A stretch of DNA of 64,000 bases from Parabacteroides merdae ATCC 43184. GTDB lineage: Bacteria > Bacteroidota > Bacteroidia > Bacteroidales > Tannerellaceae. The stretch spans positions 4,278,001 to 4,342,000 of the forward strand of contig NZ_CP102286.1 of assembly GCF_025151215.1 (NCBI RefSeq). Direction: 5' to 3'. Under the pieces are notes generated by a model that was not told where the DNA came from, made no database searches, and was given only the letters and a program-made list of their open reading frames with translations. Numbering within the stretch: position 1 is the stretch's first letter; every line of letters starts with the position of its first letter. The translations under genes were made by a program, and so were the position numbers. This document shows positions 8,429 through 16,675 of the stretch, piece by piece.

Positions 8429-8460
8429 TTCTTTCTTGTTTTATCAATTCGTTATTACTA

Positions 8461-8934
8461 TTATTTACCGAGCATTCTTTTGACAGAGCCCCAAACCACA
8501 CATGCAACGATTAAAACCAGCAGGACAACTGTAGACCAAATCCACATATCTGTGATTTGCAACCAACCGGCTGTGTTATATTTCTGAGAATCTGCATTCA
8601 GACCTTGTAACGGAGTTCCATCACCGATTGAATAAGTGATAAACAGCATTGCAACGAAAGCAACTACGACACCTAAAGCAGAAAGAGCTGATTTAGGATT
8701 AACTTTCAGCAGGGTGATAAACTGCCAAACAGCAAATAACACCATGCAAATGATTGTGACGAAGAATAATGCTGAAGTCCAATTAAGCAAAAGACCTGTA
8801 TATACATATTCTTTCATTTCTTCTCCCGGATTCGTGATGCCTCCGCCGAAGAACATACCCAGAACGACAATACTGATAAGCGATACTATCAGTAATGTCC
8901 AACTGGACATTTTTCTTATTTTAGTAACTGCCAT
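8461..8934 (-). CDS. Conserved small membrane protein of the exb cluster
   Basis: 157 residues with four hydrophobic helices, at about 12-30, 50-75, 84-104 and 130-152, and short charged ends. I recognise no catalytic motif. It lies between exbB (9 bases upstream) and exbD (32 bases downstream) in what looks like one transcript, so a role as an accessory or assembly part of the ExbB-ExbD motor is plausible but inferred only from position. Confidence 0.8.
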   Translation of the reverse strand: MAVTKIRKMSSWTLLIVSLISIVVLGMFFGGGITNPGEEMKEYVYTGLLLNWTSALFFVTIICMVLFAVWQFITLLKVNPKSALSALGVVVAFVAMLFITYSIGDGTPLQGLNADSQKYNTAGWLQITDMWIWSTVVLLVLIVACVVWGSVKRMLGK

Positions 8935-8943
8935 AGTTGTTTC

Positions 8944-9681
8944 TTATTTTTTAAATTTGAGGTTATATTTAATAACTAAGTCCAGCAAAGTGATAGAAGC
9001 ATCTTCCATCTGGTTCAGGATAGCTTCCAGTTTGCTCAACAAATAGTTATAGAATATCTGAAGGATCAAAGCAACGATCAAACCACCTACTGTTGTGATC
9101 AAGGCCACTTTCATACCACCTGCTACAACCGTCGGGCTGATATCACCAACCTGTTCGATTTTATCGAACGCCATGATCATACCTACTACAGTTCCCAAGA
9201 ATCCTAATGACGGAGCCATTGCGATAAACAATGTGATCCAAGACATGTTCTTTTCCAAAAGACCACCCTGAACACCACCATAAGAAACAATAGATTTTTC
9301 AACAACATCAATACCCTGGTCGATTCTCATCAAACCCTGGTAAGCGATAGAAGCGATAGGACCTCTTGTGTCACGAGCAATAGCTTTTGCACCTTCTACA
9401 TCACCTTTATCCAAAGCATCTTCGATACCTTTCAGCAATTTGCTGGAGTTAGTTTCAGCCAAGTTCAGGTAAATGATTCTTTCCAAGCAGAAAGCCAAAC
9501 CGAAAATCAATGCGATGGCAACCAAACTCATGAAGTCGGCACCACCTTCGATAAACTTAGTCTTCAAAGCCTGGTACATGCCACCTTCAACAGCGGTTTC
9601 GGTAGCTTCTTGCGCGAATGCTACAGAAGAGATTCCAAGAGCACATAAACTCATGAACGTTTTTGCAAAATACTTTTTCAT
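8944..9681 (-). CDS. exbB: MotA/TolQ/ExbB proton channel family protein
   Basis: A 245-residue inner-membrane channel subunit that, with ExbD, uses the proton gradient to energise TonB. A signal-like N-terminus ('MKKYFAKTFMSLCALGISSVAFAQ') is followed by a helix at about 52-72. The characteristic paired helices near the C-terminus contain 'GFLGTVVGMIMAFDKI' and 'GGMKVALITTVGGLIVALI', the MotA_ExbB signature. The N-terminal signal-like extension is common in Bacteroidetes ExbB. It starts about 80 bases after the tRNA-Ser gene on the same strand; I see no convincing promoter between them, so readthrough from the tRNA is possible. Confidence 0.93.
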   Translation of the reverse strand: MKKYFAKTFMSLCALGISSVAFAQEATETAVEGGMYQALKTKFIEGGADFMSLVAIALIFGLAFCLERIIYLNLAETNSSKLLKGIEDALDKGDVEGAKAIARDTRGPIASIAYQGLMRIDQGIDVVEKSIVSYGGVQGGLLEKNMSWITLFIAMAPSLGFLGTVVGMIMAFDKIEQVGDISPTVVAGGMKVALITTVGGLIVALILQIFYNYLLSKLEAILNQMEDASITLLDLVIKYNLKFKK

Positions 9682-9763
9682 TGTGTGTTTAATTTTTAAG
9701 ATTAATAATTCTCTTATTTGTTTTTATTTTTTGTTATTAATAATCGTCATGGTATCTTAAAGC

Positions 9764-9850
9764 GGAGAGAGCGGGATTCGAACCCGCGAAACCCTTTAGG
9801 GGTTTACACGCTTTCCAGGCGTGCCTCTTCAACCACTCGAGCATCTCTCC
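9764..9850 (-). tRNA. tRNA-Ser (anticodon GGA)
   Basis: An 87-base class II tRNA. The acceptor stem is GGAGAGA/TCTCTCC-like, the anticodon loop CTGGAAA gives GGA, the long variable arm pairs AACCCCT with AGGGTTT, and the T arm contains GGTTCGAATCC. CCA is not encoded. A possible but imperfect -7 box (TATTTTG) lies near 9890. Bases 9851-9994 hold nothing else I can support. Confidence 0.94.
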
Positions 9851-9994
9851 AAAAACGAGCTACCGCTTCTCTAAAACGGGTGCAAAATACGAAAAAAATC
9901 GCATATCCAAACGTTTCAGTGCACAAATCTATAGTTTTTGCCTGACATATACACAATATCTGGTGGATAAATTTTGAATACGCGCGAAAATATC

Positions 9995-10783
9995 TCACGA
10001 TATTGGTTTATTCTCGATTTTAAATAGTTTTAGAGCATTTATCCGTGTTGTTTCAACGGTCTCTTCGAGTGTCAGTCCATAGGTCTGGGCTACTTTTTCA
10101 GCCGTTTTCCAGATATAGGCCGGCTCGTTCCTTTTTCCTCTGTAGGGAACAGGGGCGAGATAGGGGGCGTCTGTCTCCAATACTATTTTTCGGATGTCTG
10201 TCTGCCGGATGATTTCCGACAGCCTGGAGTTTTTAAATGTAATGACTCCATTTATCCCGATTTTGAAATTATTTAATTTTTTAATCTCTTCCAATTCGGC
10301 TTCATTACCGGTAAAACTATGAAAGACTCCGGTGAGCGTGTCGGCTCCTACCTTATATAGAGAATCGAAAACTTCCGGGTATGCTTCGCGGGTATGAATG
10401 GCGACCGGCAGGTTGAGGTCGATGCTCCATCTGAGCTGTTCCTCGAATACTTCTTTCTGCTCCTTCAGGTATGTTTTGTCCCAATACAGGTCTATACCTA
10501 TTTCCCCGATTCCGCAATAAACACGTTTACCGAGCCATGACTCTGTTTCCTTCAGATTTTTTGCATAATGCTCGTCAACGCTGGTCGGATGCAGTCCCAT
10601 CATCGGATAGGCGAAATCCGGATAACGGTCGCATAAGTCATGCATCCGCCTGATGGTGCTCGTGTCGACATTCGGAAGTAGCAGGGTGTCTATGCCCGAC
10701 TCTTTTGCGATTGTGACCAGTTGATCCTGTTCCGGATCAAAATCCTCTAAGTACAGATGGTTGTGTGTGTCGATCAGTTTCAT
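9995..10783 (-). CDS. tatD: TatD family metal-dependent DNase/hydrolase
   Basis: A 262-residue amidohydrolase-fold enzyme, normal size for TatD. Metal ligands are visible in order: His residues in 'DTHNHL' (residues 5-10), Glu in 'GEIGIDLYWDKT' (about 93), His in 'HTREA' (about 130), His in 'HSFTGN' (about 155) and Asp in 'ETDAPYLAPVPYRGKRNEP' (about 204). Relatives act as 3'-5' exonucleases or D-aminoacyl-tRNA deacylase-like enzymes in the cytosol. It follows the polyprenyl synthase with a 1-base gap, so the two are almost certainly one operon. Confidence 0.92.
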   Translation of the reverse strand: MKLIDTHNHLYLEDFDPEQDQLVTIAKESGIDTLLLPNVDTSTIRRMHDLCDRYPDFAYPMMGLHPTSVDEHYAKNLKETESWLGKRVYCGIGEIGIDLYWDKTYLKEQKEVFEEQLRWSIDLNLPVAIHTREAYPEVFDSLYKVGADTLTGVFHSFTGNEAELEEIKKLNNFKIGINGVITFKNSRLSEIIRQTDIRKIVLETDAPYLAPVPYRGKRNEPAYIWKTAEKVAQTYGLTLEETVETTRINALKLFKIENKPIS

Positions 10784-10784
10784 T

Positions 10785-11759
10785 TTAAGACTGGCGGTTC
10801 ATTAAACGGGCGCTGACTTCTTTCAGTATGTTTAGCCTTTCGGGAGCTACGTTTAATGAGGTTAGACAGTTCATTGCCTGATTATAATATGCGTGTATTT
10901 TTTCTTCGGACAACTCTTTTAACCGCAATTGATCATAGATGGCTGTTACGGCGGCGATTTTCTCTGCCGGATCGAATGTCTTTTTACCTATCCAACTGTT
11001 CAGTTCCGCTTTTTGAGTATTTGAAGCAAGGCGTAAAGCGTTGATCAGCATGAATGTCTTTTTGTTGCAGAGTATGTCTCCTCCAATATTTTTGCCGAAA
11101 GTGGCCGTGTCTCCGTAGACATCCAACAGGTCATCCTGCAATTGGAAGGCCAGTCCGATGTTGATGCCGAACTGATACAGCGTTTCGGCATCGGCTTTCG
11201 GAGCGTTCCCCATGATGGCTCCCATCTTCAGGGCACAGGCTAGCAATACGGCCGTTTTCAGTCGGATCATTTCGATATATTCCTCTTCCGTTACATCGGT
11301 TCTCGATTCGAACTCCATGTCGTACTGCTGCCCGCCGCATATTTCAAGCGCCGTACGGGTAAACAGGTCTAATATTTCTTTTAATGATTCGGATTCTGTT
11401 TCGCCGATCAGTTGATAGGCTGCGATCAGCATGGCATCGCCGGATAGGATGGCTGTGTTGGCATTCCATACTTTATGGACGGTCGGTTTGTTTCTTCTTT
11501 TATCGGCATCGTCCATCAGGTCGTCGTGCAAAAGGGTGAAGTTATGGAATACTTCAAGCCCTAACGCCGGATTGACGGCTGTATCTACGTTTTCCTTATA
11601 TAAGTTACATGCCATCAGTACGAGTGCCGGACGGATTCTTTTTCCACCGAGTGAAAGTATGTACTCGATTGGGTCGTATAAGCTTTTGGGCGGATAGGTG
11701 AATTGGAGCCGGGTAATTTCCTGCTCTATTTTCTGTAGGATGTCATTGAAAGCGAACAT
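10785..11759 (-). CDS. Polyprenyl (isoprenyl) diphosphate synthase
   Basis: 324 residues. Adds isopentenyl diphosphate units to an allylic diphosphate, making precursors for quinones or other prenyl lipids. Both Asp-rich motifs are intact: 'LLHDDLMDDADKRR' (first motif, about residues 77-81) and 'QLQDDLLDVYGD' (second, about 207-211). The Lys/Arg 'GGKRIRPAL' binds IPP. An aromatic Phe lies five residues before the first motif, which tends to limit chain length, but I would not assign the product (FPP, GGPP or longer). It is downstream of tonB with a terminator between, and heads a two-gene operon with tatD. Confidence 0.92.
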   Translation of the reverse strand: MFAFNDILQKIEQEITRLQFTYPPKSLYDPIEYILSLGGKRIRPALVLMACNLYKENVDTAVNPALGLEVFHNFTLLHDDLMDDADKRRNKPTVHKVWNANTAILSGDAMLIAAYQLIGETESESLKEILDLFTRTALEICGGQQYDMEFESRTDVTEEEYIEMIRLKTAVLLACALKMGAIMGNAPKADAETLYQFGINIGLAFQLQDDLLDVYGDTATFGKNIGGDILCNKKTFMLINALRLASNTQKAELNSWIGKKTFDPAEKIAAVTAIYDQLRLKELSEEKIHAYYNQAMNCLTSLNVAPERLNILKEVSARLMNRQS

Positions 11760-11775
11760 AGATTATTTGTTTAAA

Positions 11776-11806
11776 TAAAAAAGGCTGCGATAGAAGCAGC
11801 CTTTTT
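11776..11806 (-). terminator. Terminator of tonB
   Basis: AAAAAGGCTGC / GCAGCCTTTTT with a 7-base loop, just after the tonB stop. The symmetrical A and T tails could act on either strand, but only minus-strand genes surround it. Confidence 0.85.
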
Positions 11807-11823
11807 GTACTATTTACATGTTA

Positions 11824-12513
11824 TTATTGCAGTCTGAATGTAACAGGCACTGTGTATTTAACACGTACGGGTTTACCTCTCTGTTTGCCCGGTGACCATT
11901 TCGGCATGCTGTTGATCACACGGAGAGCCTCTTTATCCAGTGACGGGTCAACACCACGGATAACTTCTGCGTCTACGATAGAACCGTCTTTGTTAACCAC
12001 AAACGAGCAGGATACACGACCCTGGATACCGTTTTCCTGAGCAATAACCGGATACTTGATTGATTTTGCCAGGTATTGTAACAAAGCTCCTTGTCCGCCG
12101 GGGAATTCAGGCATTGTTTCTACAACAGTAAAGATCTGCTGTGAAGATTCCTCTTCTTCTTCAACTACTGCGGGAGGAGTATAAGCTTCAACCTGTGCAG
12201 AAGCGGCATCGTCTTCGGATGATACGATTTCGACGTCGTCCAACTTGACGTCATCTTCTACAACGGTTAATACTTCTGCCACAGCAGGTGCGGGAGGTGG
12301 CGGTGGAGGGGGAGGAGTGTCCTCCGGTCTCGTAATTTCAACTTCTTCTTCTGCGATGATATCAGCAACGCCCTGATCTTGGACGATTGTGATTTCACGG
12401 TCGCTCCATTCGAAGCCCACGAACAGTACTGCAAGTCCGACGATCATACCCATCAGGATACCCATCGTCTTACCTTTTTCCAGGTCCGCTTTCGGTGATT
12501 TCTTAACTTCCAT
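11824..12513 (-). CDS. tonB: TonB family energy-transducing protein
   Basis: A 229-residue protein that carries energy from ExbB-ExbD to outer-membrane TonB-dependent receptors. A short cytosolic end is followed by a transmembrane helix (about 18-36, 'GILMGMIVGLAVLFVGF') and an acidic periplasmic linker ('QGVADIIAEEEVE', then a run of eight Pro near 67-74, then 'VAEVLTVVEDDVKLDDVE'). The C-terminal TonB fold lies at about 150-229 ('MPEFPGGQGALLQYL', 'YPVIAQENGIQGRV', 'PKWSPGKQRGKPV'). Parts of the linker recur in the alpha-2-macroglobulin protein about 12 kb away. The exb genes lie 2 kb downstream, separated by two metabolic genes and a tRNA. Confidence 0.95.
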   Translation of the reverse strand: MEVKKSPKADLEKGKTMGILMGMIVGLAVLFVGFEWSDREITIVQDQGVADIIAEEEVEITRPEDTPPPPPPPPAPAVAEVLTVVEDDVKLDDVEIVSSEDDAASAQVEAYTPPAVVEEEEESSQQIFTVVETMPEFPGGQGALLQYLAKSIKYPVIAQENGIQGRVSCSFVVNKDGSIVDAEVIRGVDPSLDKEALRVINSMPKWSPGKQRGKPVRVKYTVPVTFRLQ

Positions 12514-12550
12514 ATCTCTTAGTGTTTAAAGATGTGTTTTTCTTCTGCGA

Positions 12551-12558
12551 CAAATATA
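12551..12558 (-). promoter_or_regulatory. -7 box of tonB
   Basis: TATATTTG on the minus strand, 38 bases before the tonB start. A TTG lies about 23 bases further upstream, slightly beyond the normal spacing. Confidence 0.5.
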
Positions 12559-12706
12559 CGGAGTTATTTTTTAAATCCGAACAATTCGTATTAAATATAC
12601 GCTATTTTTACTTTTTTTTTGACTGAGAATAAAAATAATAGCTCCCAATATACCTTTTTCGGCTTTTTCCCGTTTCTGTAAGTGGGGTGTATGTACCCGT
12701 TTTATT

Positions 12707-12714
12707 TATCTTTG
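12707..12714 (+). promoter_or_regulatory. -7 box of porQ, deciding its start
   Basis: TATCTTTG. Transcription would begin near 12721, so the in-frame ATG at 12682 cannot be used from this promoter, whereas the ATG at 12736 can. Confidence 0.6.
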
Positions 12715-12735
12715 TATGCATTTTACCAGAGAAAT

Positions 12736-13728
12736 ATGAGAAATATTCTATTTATATTCTTCTTTTCCTTCTTGTTACGGGCTGTTGTCGCGCAAACCGG
12801 CGACACCGGATATACTTTTCTTCGCTATCCTTCTTCGGCAAGAGCCAATGCGATGGGAGGCAATACGATGTCTCTGGTCGAAAGGGATCCTTCCCTGATT
12901 TTTCATAACCCGGCTTTATTGGGAGCCGAGATGGACCAGATGGTTAATCTGAATTACCTGAACTATATATCGGATATCAATGTCGGGAGCGCTCTTTTTA
13001 CCAAGGCGTATAAAGAAAAAGGAGCTTGGGGTGTGGGAGCCTCGTTCTTCAGTCAGGGAAAGATACGGGGAATGTCGGAAGAAGGTCTTCCGACGGGAGA
13101 TTTTACGGCAAAGGACATCAGTGTGAACGGTTTCTTCTCGTATGACCTTTCCGAGCGCTGGCGTGGCGGGGCTTCGTTGAAGTTTTTATATTCGGGTATC
13201 GGCGATTATACTTCGATCGGCATGGTGGTCGATGCCGGTTTGAGTTATTATGATTCTGAAAAAGGATTTTCTTTCGGTTTTGCTTTTAAAAATATCGGAG
13301 CCCAATTGAAAGCCTATGAAGATGAGCGCCAGAAGATGCCCTGGGATATCCAGTTGGGGATCACCAAACAGATGGCCCATGCGCCGATCCGTTTGTCGCT
13401 GACTGCACAGTATCTGACGAAATGGAAGGTTGAGTATGTAGACGATTACGATAGGGAGTATACAGGAGATAATTTTTTCAAGTCTTTTGTGAAGCATCTG
13501 GTGATCGGTGTTGATTATATCCCTTCCGACAACTTCTGGCTCGGTATCGGGTATAACCCCAAGACGGCGTTGGACATGAAATTGCAGGGAAGTAACGCTC
13601 TTGCCGGTTTTTCCGGTGGTGCTGGTGTGCGGATCAAGATGTTCGACGTCGGTGTTTCCGTAGCCAAATACCATCCTTCAGCTCTTTCCATGATGCTGAG
13701 CATCTCCACTACGATCAGCGATTTCTAA
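12736..13728 (+). CDS. porQ: PorQ-like outer-membrane beta-barrel protein (type IX secretion family)
   Basis: 330 residues from the ATG at 12736. The ORF is open back to 12682, but the internal start gives a clean signal peptide ('MRNILFIFFFSFLLRAVVA') and fits the promoter. After the signal comes 'YTFLRYPSSARANAMGG', the family opening, and a barrel of alternating strands ending 'SALSMMLSISTTISDF' with a C-terminal Phe as in outer-membrane proteins. PorQ is linked to the type IX secretion system in Porphyromonas, but homologues occur in gut Bacteroidales without a full system, and no other T9SS gene is present here. A terminator candidate follows; cmk lies about 220 bases downstream. Confidence 0.8.
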   Translation: MRNILFIFFFSFLLRAVVAQTGDTGYTFLRYPSSARANAMGGNTMSLVERDPSLIFHNPALLGAEMDQMVNLNYLNYISDINVGSALFTKAYKEKGAWGVGASFFSQGKIRGMSEEGLPTGDFTAKDISVNGFFSYDLSERWRGGASLKFLYSGIGDYTSIGMVVDAGLSYYDSEKGFSFGFAFKNIGAQLKAYEDERQKMPWDIQLGITKQMAHAPIRLSLTAQYLTKWKVEYVDDYDREYTGDNFFKSFVKHLVIGVDYIPSDNFWLGIGYNPKTALDMKLQGSNALAGFSGGAGVRIKMFDVGVSVAKYHPSALSMMLSISTTISDF

Positions 13729-13769
13729 GTAAATTCGGTTTTTCGTTCTCCTTTACGATAGGACCTTTT

Positions 13770-13800
13770 GCCAATGGATTACTGGTCCGTTGGCTTCTTT
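13770..13800 (+). terminator. Likely terminator after porQ
   Basis: GCCAATGGA (13770-13778) pairs with TCCGTTGGC (13786-13794, one G-T pair), followed by TTCTTT. Confidence 0.5.
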
Positions 13801-13914
13801 GTCGTATCTCATAGATCGTCCGCTTGGTTGCGAACGGTTTCCGGATTATATGGAAAACAATAAAATATAAGGATGAATAGGATAATTTATAAGGAAGGGA
13901 GCGATAAACTGTTG

Positions 13915-13922
13915 TATATTTG
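13915..13922 (+). promoter_or_regulatory. -7 box of cmk, deciding its start
   Basis: TATATTTG followed by C, 28 bases before the ATG at 13951. It lies inside the upstream extension of the ORF, which argues against the earlier ATG at 13873. Confidence 0.55.
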
Positions 13923-13950
13923 CATTTCCTTTACATTAATATATGTAGTG

Positions 13951-14643
13951 ATGAAAAAGATAATTATAGCGATAGACGGTGTCTCTTCTACCGGGAAGAG
14001 CACGATGGCAAAAGATTTGGCAAGGGAGCTGGGATATACCTATATCGATACAGGGGCGATGTACCGGGCTGTCACTTTGTACAGTTTGCAGCACGGTTTC
14101 TTTACAAGCGGCGGTATCGATGAACAGAAGTTGCAGGATGCCATGAACGATATCGATATCTCTTTCCGCTTTAACCCGGAAACCGGACGTCCGGATACCT
14201 ATCTGAACGGCGTGAAAGTGGAGAAAGAAATACGGGGGATGGAAGTGGCCAACCGCGTGAGTCCGATTGCTGCTTTAGGTTTTGTACGCCGTGCGATGGT
14301 CGCCAAGCAACAGGAAATGGGGAAGGCGAAAGGGATCGTGATGGATGGTCGCGATATCGGTACGGTTGTCTTTCCGGATGCGGAACTGAAGATTTATGTG
14401 ACAGCCAGCCCGGAAGTGCGTGCCCAACGGCGTTTGGACGAACTGAAAGCCAAAGGCGAGGTTGCTTCTTTTGAGGAAGTCCTTGAAAATGTGAAGACGC
14501 GTGACCATATCGATATGACTCGTGTAGAGAGTCCGCTTCGTAAAGCTGATGATGCGCTGGAGCTGGATAACTCGCATTTGACGATTGCCGAGCAGAAGGC
14601 TTGGCTCTTGGAACAGTATGAAAAGGTCGTTACATCAGACTAG
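13951..14643 (+). CDS. cmk: Cytidylate kinase
   Basis: Phosphorylates CMP and dCMP with ATP in the cytosol. 230 residues from the ATG at 13951, the usual Cmk length. The ORF is open to 13873, but those 26 residues precede the P-loop start and overlap a promoter. The P-loop is '[17 protein letters not shown]' and is followed by '[13 protein letters not shown]'. '[20 protein letters not shown]' is the Cmk-specific core, and '[20 protein letters not shown]' closes the protein. Only 2 bases separate it from ispH, so the two are co-transcribed; this pairing is common in Bacteroidales. Confidence 0.96.
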   Translation: MKKIIIAIDGVSSTGKSTMAKDLARELGYTYIDTGAMYRAVTLYSLQHGFFTSGGIDEQKLQDAMNDIDISFRFNPETGRPDTYLNGVKVEKEIRGMEVANRVSPIAALGFVRRAMVAKQQEMGKAKGIVMDGRDIGTVVFPDAELKIYVTASPEVRAQRRLDELKAKGEVASFEEVLENVKTRDHIDMTRVESPLRKADDALELDNSHLTIAEQKAWLLEQYEKVVTSD

Positions 14644-14645
14644 CC

Positions 14646-15518
14646 ATGATAGAAGTCGAGATAGATAAGGGTTCCGGCTTTTGTTTTGGCGTGGTAACGG
14701 CTATCGAGAGTGCAGAACGCGAACTGAAAAATACGAATACGTTGTATTGCCTCGGAGATATCGTACACAATAGCTTGGAAGTGGAACGGTTGGAAAAGTT
14801 GGGACTGCGGACGATCGGGCACGACGAGTTTACCCGTTTGAAGGGAGAAAAGGTGTTGCTTCGGGCGCATGGGGAACCGCCTTCGACCTACGAGATCGCC
14901 CGGCGGAACAACATCACGATCGTGGATGCGACCTGTCCGGTGGTGCTCCAGTTACAACGTAAGATCCATAAATGCTACGTGGCTACGCGCGATAGTCATA
15001 CGCAGGTCGTGATCTATGGAAAGAAAGGGCATGCCGAAGTAAATGGTCTGGTCGGGCAAACGGAAGGGACGGCCATCGTTATCGAGAAGGTACAGGACCT
15101 TGGCCGGTTGGATTTTAGCCGGAATATCTGCCTCTTCTCGCAAACGACCAAGTCGCTTGACGGGTTTCGTGAAGTCGTGGCTGAGATCCGGCGGCGTATT
15201 GCAGATGGGGTACAATTCGAGTATTTCGATACGATCTGCCGCCAGGTGGCCAACCGTTTACCGAACATCAAGGCGTTTGCTTCCAAGCATGATTGGGTGT
15301 ATTTCGTTGCTGGAAAGAAGAGTTCAAATGGCAAGATGCTGCTGGAGGAATGTCGGAAGGCAAACCCGAACACGGTCTTTATCTCGGAGGTAAAGGAGAT
15401 TACCGAGCCGTTGCCTGAAGATGTGGGGAGTGTCGGGGTGTGCGGGGCCACATCCACTCCGAAGTGGCTGATGGAAGAGGTGGCTGTGCGTATTCGTGAA
15501 TTGAATGCCAGCCGTTGA
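14646..15518 (+). CDS. ispH: 4-hydroxy-3-methylbut-2-enyl diphosphate reductase
   Basis: Last enzyme of the MEP isoprenoid pathway, making IPP and DMAPP from HMBPP with an iron-sulfur cluster. 290 residues. The three cluster Cys are at residues 13 ('GSGFCFGV'), 97 ('DATCPVV') and 198 ('DTICRQVANR'), matching the E. coli spacing (12, 96, 197). 'FSQTTKS' and 'GVCGATSTPKWLMEEV' complete the active site. Its product is the substrate of the polyprenyl synthase encoded at 10.8-11.8 kb. Translation is probably coupled to cmk. Confidence 0.97.
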   Translation: MIEVEIDKGSGFCFGVVTAIESAERELKNTNTLYCLGDIVHNSLEVERLEKLGLRTIGHDEFTRLKGEKVLLRAHGEPPSTYEIARRNNITIVDATCPVVLQLQRKIHKCYVATRDSHTQVVIYGKKGHAEVNGLVGQTEGTAIVIEKVQDLGRLDFSRNICLFSQTTKSLDGFREVVAEIRRRIADGVQFEYFDTICRQVANRLPNIKAFASKHDWVYFVAGKKSSNGKMLLEECRKANPNTVFISEVKEITEPLPEDVGSVGVCGATSTPKWLMEEVAVRIRELNASR

Positions 15519-15579
15519 CTTTTAGGGGTAAGATTTGATGAAGTTTTGGAAAATAGACAGGTTTTTGGCAAATAATTAT

Positions 15580-15587
15580 TACTTTTG
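15580..15587 (+). promoter_or_regulatory. -7 box of pfkA
   Basis: TACTTTTG followed by C, 27 bases before the pfkA ATG. No TTTG at the standard distance. Confidence 0.55.
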
Positions 15588-15614
15588 CCGCGAACATATA
15601 AAATATAAGACGCT

Positions 15615-16595
15615 ATGTCTACAGTTAAGTGTATTGGCATTTTAACGTCCGGAGGTGATGCTCCCGGAATGAACGCTGCCATTCGCGCAGTGACACGTTC
15701 CGCTATTTATAACGGAATGTCCGTTAAGGGTATCTATCGTGGATACAAGGGTTTGATAACCGACGAAATTGAAGATTTCAAGACTCAGAATGTAAGTAAT
15801 ATTATTCAGCGTGGCGGTACTATCCTGAAGACGGCCCGTTGTGCGGAATTCAAGACGCCGGAAGGCCGTAAGCAGGCTTACGACAAACTGATGGAGCATG
15901 GTATCGATGCTTTGGTCGCCATCGGTGGTGACGGAACGCTGACGGGGGCTCGCATCTTTGCACAGGAGTTCAATTATCCGATTGTCGGCCTGCCTGGTAC
16001 GATTGATAATGACCTGTATGGCACGGATATCACGATCGGCTACGACACGGCTTTGAATACGATCATGGAATGTGTCGATAAAATCCGTGACACGGCAACC
16101 TCCCATGACCGTCTGTTCTTTATCGAAGTGATGGGGCGTGATGCCGGATTTCTGGCTCTTAACGGAGCGATTGCATCGGGAGCTGAAGCGGCTATCATTC
16201 CGGAGATATCGATGGAGAAAGACCAACTGGCCGAGATGATCGAAACTGGTTTCCGTAAGTCCAAGAACAGCAGTATCGTCCTTGTTGCGGAAAGTGAGGT
16301 GACCGGTGGTGCGATGGGCGTGGCTGAACGTGTAAAGAAGGAATATCCGCAGTTTGACGTACGTGTTTCAATTTTGGGACACTTGCAGCGCGGTGGTTCA
16401 CCGACTGCACAAGATCGTATCTTGGCAACCCGGATGGGAGTGGCTGCCGTCGACGCGTTGTTGGATGACCAGCGTAACGTGATGATGGGTATCCAGAATG
16501 ATGAGATTGTTTACGTTCCTTTCTCCAAAGCGATCAAGAACGACAAACCGATCAATCGTGATTTGTTGAATACGCTTCGTATTTCTTCTATTTGA
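15615..16595 (+). CDS. pfkA: ATP-dependent 6-phosphofructokinase
   Basis: Phosphorylates fructose 6-phosphate to fructose 1,6-bisphosphate, the committed step of glycolysis. 326 residues, typical of the short allosteric bacterial enzyme. '[15 protein letters not shown]' and '[12 protein letters not shown]' bind ATP. The Gly of GGDGT, rather than the Asp of GGDDS, marks the ATP-using rather than PPi-using class. 'PGTIDND' carries the catalytic Asp and '[10 protein letters not shown]' and '[14 protein letters not shown]' bind sugar phosphate. It has its own promoter and terminator. Confidence 0.97.
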   Translation: MSTVKCIGILTSGGDAPGMNAAIRAVTRSAIYNGMSVKGIYRGYKGLITDEIEDFKTQNVSNIIQRGGTILKTARCAEFKTPEGRKQAYDKLMEHGIDALVAIGGDGTLTGARIFAQEFNYPIVGLPGTIDNDLYGTDITIGYDTALNTIMECVDKIRDTATSHDRLFFIEVMGRDAGFLALNGAIASGAEAAIIPEISMEKDQLAEMIETGFRKSKNSSIVLVAESEVTGGAMGVAERVKKEYPQFDVRVSILGHLQRGGSPTAQDRILATRMGVAAVDALLDDQRNVMMGIQNDEIVYVPFSKAIKNDKPINRDLLNTLRISSI

Positions 16596-16616
16596 TCTGT
16601 TATTGGCAAGTATATG

Positions 16617-16655
16617 AAAAGCCCCGCGGATATTTTTCATTCGCGGGGCTTTTTG
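16617..16655. terminator. Bidirectional terminator between pfkA and the phosphoesterase gene
   Basis: AAAAGCCCCGCG pairs with CGCGGGGCTTTT around a 13-base loop, between convergent genes. Confidence 0.88.
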
Positions 16656-16675
16656 CATATAGAGTTCAGCTCTGT

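Noticed and set aside
12682..12735. Longer N-terminus for PorQ starting at 12682
   Set aside because: Would place a -7 box inside the coding region and put 18 residues before a perfect signal peptide.
12736..13728. Evidence of a working type IX secretion system
   Set aside because: Only porQ is seen; no other por/gld genes and no C-terminal sorting domain proteins in the window.
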